From assembly GCF_042654245.1 (NCBI RefSeq), contig NZ_JBHSGI010000009.1:186001-250000 (forward strand): a DNA stretch of 64,000 nt, written 5' to 3'. Position numbers and translations under genes: made by a program. Below the pieces are notes generated by a model that saw only the letters and a list, made by a program, of their open reading frames with translations, did not search any database and had not been told where the DNA came from. Below, in pieces: positions 60,996 to 64,000 of this stretch. The stretch is from Seohaeicola_A nanhaiensis. Its GTDB lineage: Bacteria; Pseudomonadota; Alphaproteobacteria; Rhodobacterales; Rhodobacteraceae. Position 1 is the first letter of the stretch, and each line of letters begins with the position of its first letter.

Positions 60996-62465
60996 TCAGA
61001 GGCAGCCGCCCGCGGCCCAGGCCTTGAGGTTGCGCTTGAGCGCGCCGCCGAAGGGGTGGGCCTTGGTCAGCGAGCGCTGCATGTTCAGGCTGAGATAGGT
61101 GTTGGCCTGGGTGCAGATGCGTTCGCGGGTCCATTCGTGGCAGTTGGAACAGTGCTGGCCCTTCCAGTAGGACTCCGGCAGCCCTTCGATCGGGGGGAAG
61201 ATCGGCGAGCCGGTGATCAGTTCGGCGATGGACTTGCCGTTGACCTCGGGCTGTTCCGAGACGAGCGGGGTTTCGAAGGTGACGATGCCGGGGGTGGCGA
61301 TCTCTTCCTTGGGCGCCTCGGGCAGGGGTTTGTCCATTGCACCGGCACCGGGGCCGACCGGGTCGCCGCCGGTCTGGGCGCGCAGGGCGGCCAGTTCCTG
61401 CTGGGCGAATTCGGCAAAGGTGCCGGTGGGGTAGGCCTGCAGGTAGGCGTCCCACGCCGCTTCGCTGGGGGCGGCCTGGGCAGTCTCGAACATCTTCTGT
61501 TCCTCGGGCGACGGTCCGGCAGGCTGTGCCTTGGGCTGGGCCTTCTGGTCGCCGGCCAGTTCACGCTCCATCACCGAGGCCAACAGGCCGCGCGCCTCGC
61601 CGGCATATTTGCTGTCGCCGTAGCCACGCAGGAAAAGCATGATCTGCACCGGATCGCGGCTGGCCTTGACCGAGTTCCAGACCTGTTCGGCCTCGAGATC
61701 CGCCGCGCTTTGCGGGGTGGCCTGGGCGAAGGTGAAATCGTTGGTGAGCGACGAGGAATCCCAGGGCGTCTGCTGTCCTCCGGACGCGCCGATCACCTCG
61801 ACGCGCACCTGCTTGAACATCTGCTCGATCGGCAGGCCCGGGGTCGGCAGCAGCCGCGCCAGCGCCTGGGTGAAGGGGCTGTTCCCGTCGAGCCCGTCGA
61901 GCGCGACGGATCCGGGCGCGGTGGCATAGGAGAGAAAGGTGCCGGTGGGCGCCTGCATCTCGGCCAGGCCGTTGTCGTTGAAGGCGGGGATTTCGCTGAA
62001 AGGGTTGTTCCGGCAGGCGTCGAGAATGACGATGTTGGTCTTGTTGCGGGCGGAATACATCTGGCGCAGGACAGTCTGCGCCTCGATGGCCATGAGGTCG
62101 AGATCGGCGGCGTCGTTCAGGGCGATGTCGACGGGCAGCAGGTAGTTGTTGCCGAAGGACTGCACCCCGTGGCCGGCATAGTAGAACAGGCCGGTGGCAT
62201 CTGGCCCGGCTTCGCGCAGGGCGCGGCCGAATTGCGAGATACCGCGTTTCATTTCGAGCTGGCTGGCGTCAATCAGCAGTGTCACGTCGAAGCCGAGGCC
62301 GGTCAGCGTGTCGCCGATCAGCCTGGCATCATGGGCGGGATTGTCGAGCGGGGAAACCGAGCTGTAGCCCGAATTGCCCAGAACCAGCGCGATGCGCGGT
62401 TCGGCATGTGCAAGACCGGTCGTCAGGACCAGCCAGCACAGGATCGTTCTCAACACTGCTTGCAC
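60996..62465 (-). CDS. Exported caspase-like (peptidase C14) protein with C-terminal CxxCH motif
   Basis: 489 residues from a GTG at 62465, chosen because AGGGA lies upstream and it gives a normal signal peptide (AVLRTILCWLVLTTGLAHA); an ATG 48 bp further upstream is an alternative. Caspase-like domain about 22-250, dyad His99 in FYYAGHG and Cys151 in LDACRNNP. A linker with an SPOR/TPR-like stretch (WDAYLQAYPTGTFAEFAQQE) follows. Near the end the sequence HCSNCHEW places Cys439-Cys442-His443 as a c-type haem-binding motif, unusual for this family. Probably periplasmic. Second caspase-like protein of the locus, with no Sel1 repeats. Confidence 0.87.
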   Translation of the reverse strand: MQAVLRTILCWLVLTTGLAHAEPRIALVLGNSGYSSVSPLDNPAHDARLIGDTLTGLGFDVTLLIDASQLEMKRGISQFGRALREAGPDATGLFYYAGHGVQSFGNNYLLPVDIALNDAADLDLMAIEAQTVLRQMYSARNKTNIVILDACRNNPFSEIPAFNDNGLAEMQAPTGTFLSYATAPGSVALDGLDGNSPFTQALARLLPTPGLPIEQMFKQVRVEVIGASGGQQTPWDSSSLTNDFTFAQATPQSAADLEAEQVWNSVKASRDPVQIMLFLRGYGDSKYAGEARGLLASVMERELAGDQKAQPKAQPAGPSPEEQKMFETAQAAPSEAAWDAYLQAYPTGTFAEFAQQELAALRAQTGGDPVGPGAGAMDKPLPEAPKEEIATPGIVTFETPLVSEQPEVNGKSIAELITGSPIFPPIEGLPESYWKGQHCSNCHEWTRERICTQANTYLSLNMQRSLTKAHPFGGALKRNLKAWAAGGCL

Positions 62466-62681
62466 GTGCGTTCCCTGCTCTCGCTTGTGCCCTCGTCCGC
62501 GCGGAACGGACATCCGGCACCGGGGCTTTGACCCGCCTTATACAAAAAATCCGACCGAAATTTGGCCATTTTCGTGCGCCACGTCGCTTTTCTTGCTCAT
62601 AGGCGGTAGTTTCCTAATACTGCGTTATACACGCCCCGTCACCGGCTGCCAATTCGACGGCCCCAGAATCAAGAGATAGTC

Positions 62682-63746
62682 ATGTCCATGAATTTTCTCC
62701 GTACCCTTCTCTTCAGCCTCGCGCTGCTGACCGGTCTGGCCCCTGTCGCGCGGGCGCAGAGCATCGACCCCTTTGAACACGGCTGGGTCCTTGACGCCGC
62801 TGCCTCGCAGTTGCGGTTCCTTTCGGTGAAGAAGGGAAACGTCGCCGAGACCAGCAAGTTCGCCACGCTGTCGGGCCTGATCACCGAGGACGGCAAGGCG
62901 CAGATCCGTGTGCTGATGGATTCGGTCGACACCAATATCGACCTGCGCAACGTGCGGATGCGGTTCCTGTTCTTCGAGAGCTTCAACTTTCCCGAGGCGA
63001 CGATTTCGGTTCAGCTTGACCCCGAGCAGCTGCGCGACCTGCATCAGGTGCGGCGCAAGTTCGTTCCGGTGACCTATACGCTGTCGCTGCATGGCGTGAC
63101 GCTGGAAAAGAGGGCCGATGTGGCGGTCACGCTGATCAGCAATGACCGGATCACCGTCGCCTCGACCACGCCGATCGCGATCAAGCTGGACGAGTTCAAC
63201 CTAGAGGCCGGGCGCGAGAAGCTGCAGGAAGCGGCCAATGTGGTGATCGTGCCGGTGGGCGTCGTCAGCTTCGACTTTGTCTTTGACCGGGCGTCGCCGG
63301 GCACGCCGCCGACCGAGGCGGTGCTTGCCGCCGCACCGGCGGGCGCCGCTGCCGCGCTGGAGACCAAGGGCGTGATGGACCGCGAGGCCTGTGTCGGCCG
63401 GTTCGAGATCCTGTCGCGGACGGGCAATATCAACTTTGCCCCGGCCAGCGCGCGGCTGGATCCGTCATCCTATCCGCTGCTGGACAACCTCTATGACATC
63501 GTCAACCGGTGCCCGGATCTGAACATCGAGATTGGCGGGCATACGGATTCGGACGGGTCCGACGCCACAAACCAGCGCCTGAGCGAGCGGCGTGCGGATG
63601 CGGTTGGGGCCTATCTGGCGGCGAAGGGGATCGGCAATGCGCGGATGCGCGTGGTCGGCTATGGCGAGAGCAAGCCGTTGCGGCCGAACGACAGCGCCGA
63701 GAACAAGGCGCGCAATCGGCGGATCGAGTTCGTCGTGGTGAACTGA
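62682..63746 (+). CDS. Exported YceI-like / OmpA fusion protein
   Basis: 354 residues from ATG 62682 (a second ATG two codons later is equally possible). A signal peptide (FLRTLLFSLALLTGLAPVARA) is followed by a YceI-like lipid-binding beta-barrel region (about 28-205; GWVLDAAASQLRFLSVKKGN, FNFPEATISVQLDPE) and a C-terminal OmpA domain (about 240-354; GGHTDSDGSDATNQRLSERR and NRRIEFVVVN). Would be a wall-bound periplasmic protein. Divergent from the caspase-like gene over a 216-bp AT-richer gap with TATAAG- and TAATAC-like hexamers but no convincing full promoter. Confidence 0.87.
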   Translation: MSMNFLRTLLFSLALLTGLAPVARAQSIDPFEHGWVLDAAASQLRFLSVKKGNVAETSKFATLSGLITEDGKAQIRVLMDSVDTNIDLRNVRMRFLFFESFNFPEATISVQLDPEQLRDLHQVRRKFVPVTYTLSLHGVTLEKRADVAVTLISNDRITVASTTPIAIKLDEFNLEAGREKLQEAANVVIVPVGVVSFDFVFDRASPGTPPTEAVLAAAPAGAAAALETKGVMDREACVGRFEILSRTGNINFAPASARLDPSSYPLLDNLYDIVNRCPDLNIEIGGHTDSDGSDATNQRLSERRADAVGAYLAAKGIGNARMRVVGYGESKPLRPNDSAENKARNRRIEFVVVN

Positions 63747-63763
63747 CGCCAAGGCCGGTGCGG

Positions 63764-63777
63764 CGGGGCAAGCCCCG
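63764..63777. terminator. GC hairpin between convergent genes
   Basis: CGGGGC-aa-GCCCCG (effectively a 4-bp GGGG/CCCC stem with a CAAG loop) sits in the 33-bp gap between the YceI-OmpA gene and the convergent oxidoreductase. No T tract is present; a bidirectional terminator is plausible. Confidence 0.45.
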
Positions 63778-63779
63778 TC

Positions 63780-64000
63780 CTACGACAGGTCGACCACCAC
63801 CTCGCCGCCCGGCTGGGCTGCGCGGCTTTGGCAGAGGATGATCCAGTCTTTCCGCTGGGAGGCGGAGAGCACGAAATCGCGGTGTTCGACCGCGCCGGAC
63901 ACCAGACGGCAGCGGCAGACGCCGCAGAGGCCGTCGGCACATTTCACGTCCACATGCACGCCGTTTTCGGCCAGCACATCGGTCGGGGTGCGGTCGGCGG
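63780..64000 (-). CDS. C-terminal 2Fe-2S domain of a PDR/VanB-type oxidoreductase (partial)
   Basis: About 73 C-terminal residues; the frame is open to the right edge. Plant-type 2Fe-2S ferredoxin cysteines are visible in CADGLCGVCRCRLVSG and the final ligand in IILCQSRA, ending GGEVVVDLS. In phthalate-dioxygenase-reductase/VanB proteins this domain is C-terminal to FMN and NAD modules, which would lie outside the window. Its role would be electron transfer to a Rieske oxygenase or other acceptor; the acceptor is not visible. Alternative starts inside the visible part would give a bare ferredoxin, but the sequence continues upstream without a good ribosome-binding site. Confidence 0.85.
   Translation of the reverse strand, partial: ADRTPTDVLAENGVHVDVKCADGLCGVCRCRLVSGAVEHRDFVLSASQRKDWIILCQSRAAQPGGEVVVDLS

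Overview
The window is GC-rich DNA whose gene content points to an alphaproteobacterium of the Rhodobacterales (Roseobacter group): tripartite tricarboxylate transporter genes, a DUF1127 small protein, pobA, tightly overlapping ATGA gene junctions, and a type VI secretion system (T6SS) in the alphaproteobacterial style (no tssJ, and TagJ, PpkA, PppA, TagH and TagF present). The assignment rests on gene content and style only; there is no rRNA or other marker gene.

Left part (1-10191, minus strand): a catabolic operon. It reads tctC-tctB-tctA, a Tm-1-like/UPF0261 protein, a FadB-type bifunctional enzyme, two tandem acyl-CoA dehydrogenases, a hotdog thioesterase, a PaaG-like crotonase, and the first codons of another gene. 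An IclR regulator is divergently transcribed (10346-12953) and heads its own short operon with a class III aminotransferase and a DUF3237 protein. A 19-bp near-palindrome in the divergent promoter region is a plausible operator.

Second part (13171-21322): a glutamine-synthetase-like ligase, a cytochrome P450 and a class I glutamine-amidotransferase-like protein, which together suggest a gamma-glutamylation route for an amine; then a GntR/FCD regulator, a DUF1127 small protein, a carboxymuconolactone decarboxylase family protein, pobA, a MarR regulator and an M20 peptidase.

Third part (21326-63746): a large T6SS locus. The left flank has a secreted unknown, a caspase-like/Sel1 protein, a membrane-anchored M15 peptidoglycan peptidase, a periplasmic OmpA-domain protein and a Ser/Thr kinase. 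A minus-strand block runs tssA-tssB-tssC-hcp-tagJ-tssE-tssF-tssG-clpV, a NaChBac-type sodium channel gene, a giant fused sheath protein (TssB, then 11 x 40-residue and 7 x 22-24-residue repeats, then a second TssB-like and a TssC-like region), vgrG, an unknown, PAAR, tagH, tssK, tssL (with OmpA domain), tssM, tagF and pppA. Divergent from tssA is a plus-strand operon: a repeat-containing cytoplasmic unknown, an exported small protein, ExbB/TolQ, two ExbD/TolR proteins and a long TonB/TolA-like protein. The C-terminus of that last protein resembles the C-terminus of the T6SS kinase. A second caspase-like protein with a CxxCH motif and a YceI-OmpA fusion close the locus. The most unusual items are the fused repeat sheath protein, the sodium channel inside the sheath/ATPase operon, and the ExbBD-TonB-like unit that shares a module with the kinase.

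The right edge (63780-64000) is the C-terminal 2Fe-2S domain of a PDR/VanB-type oxidoreductase.
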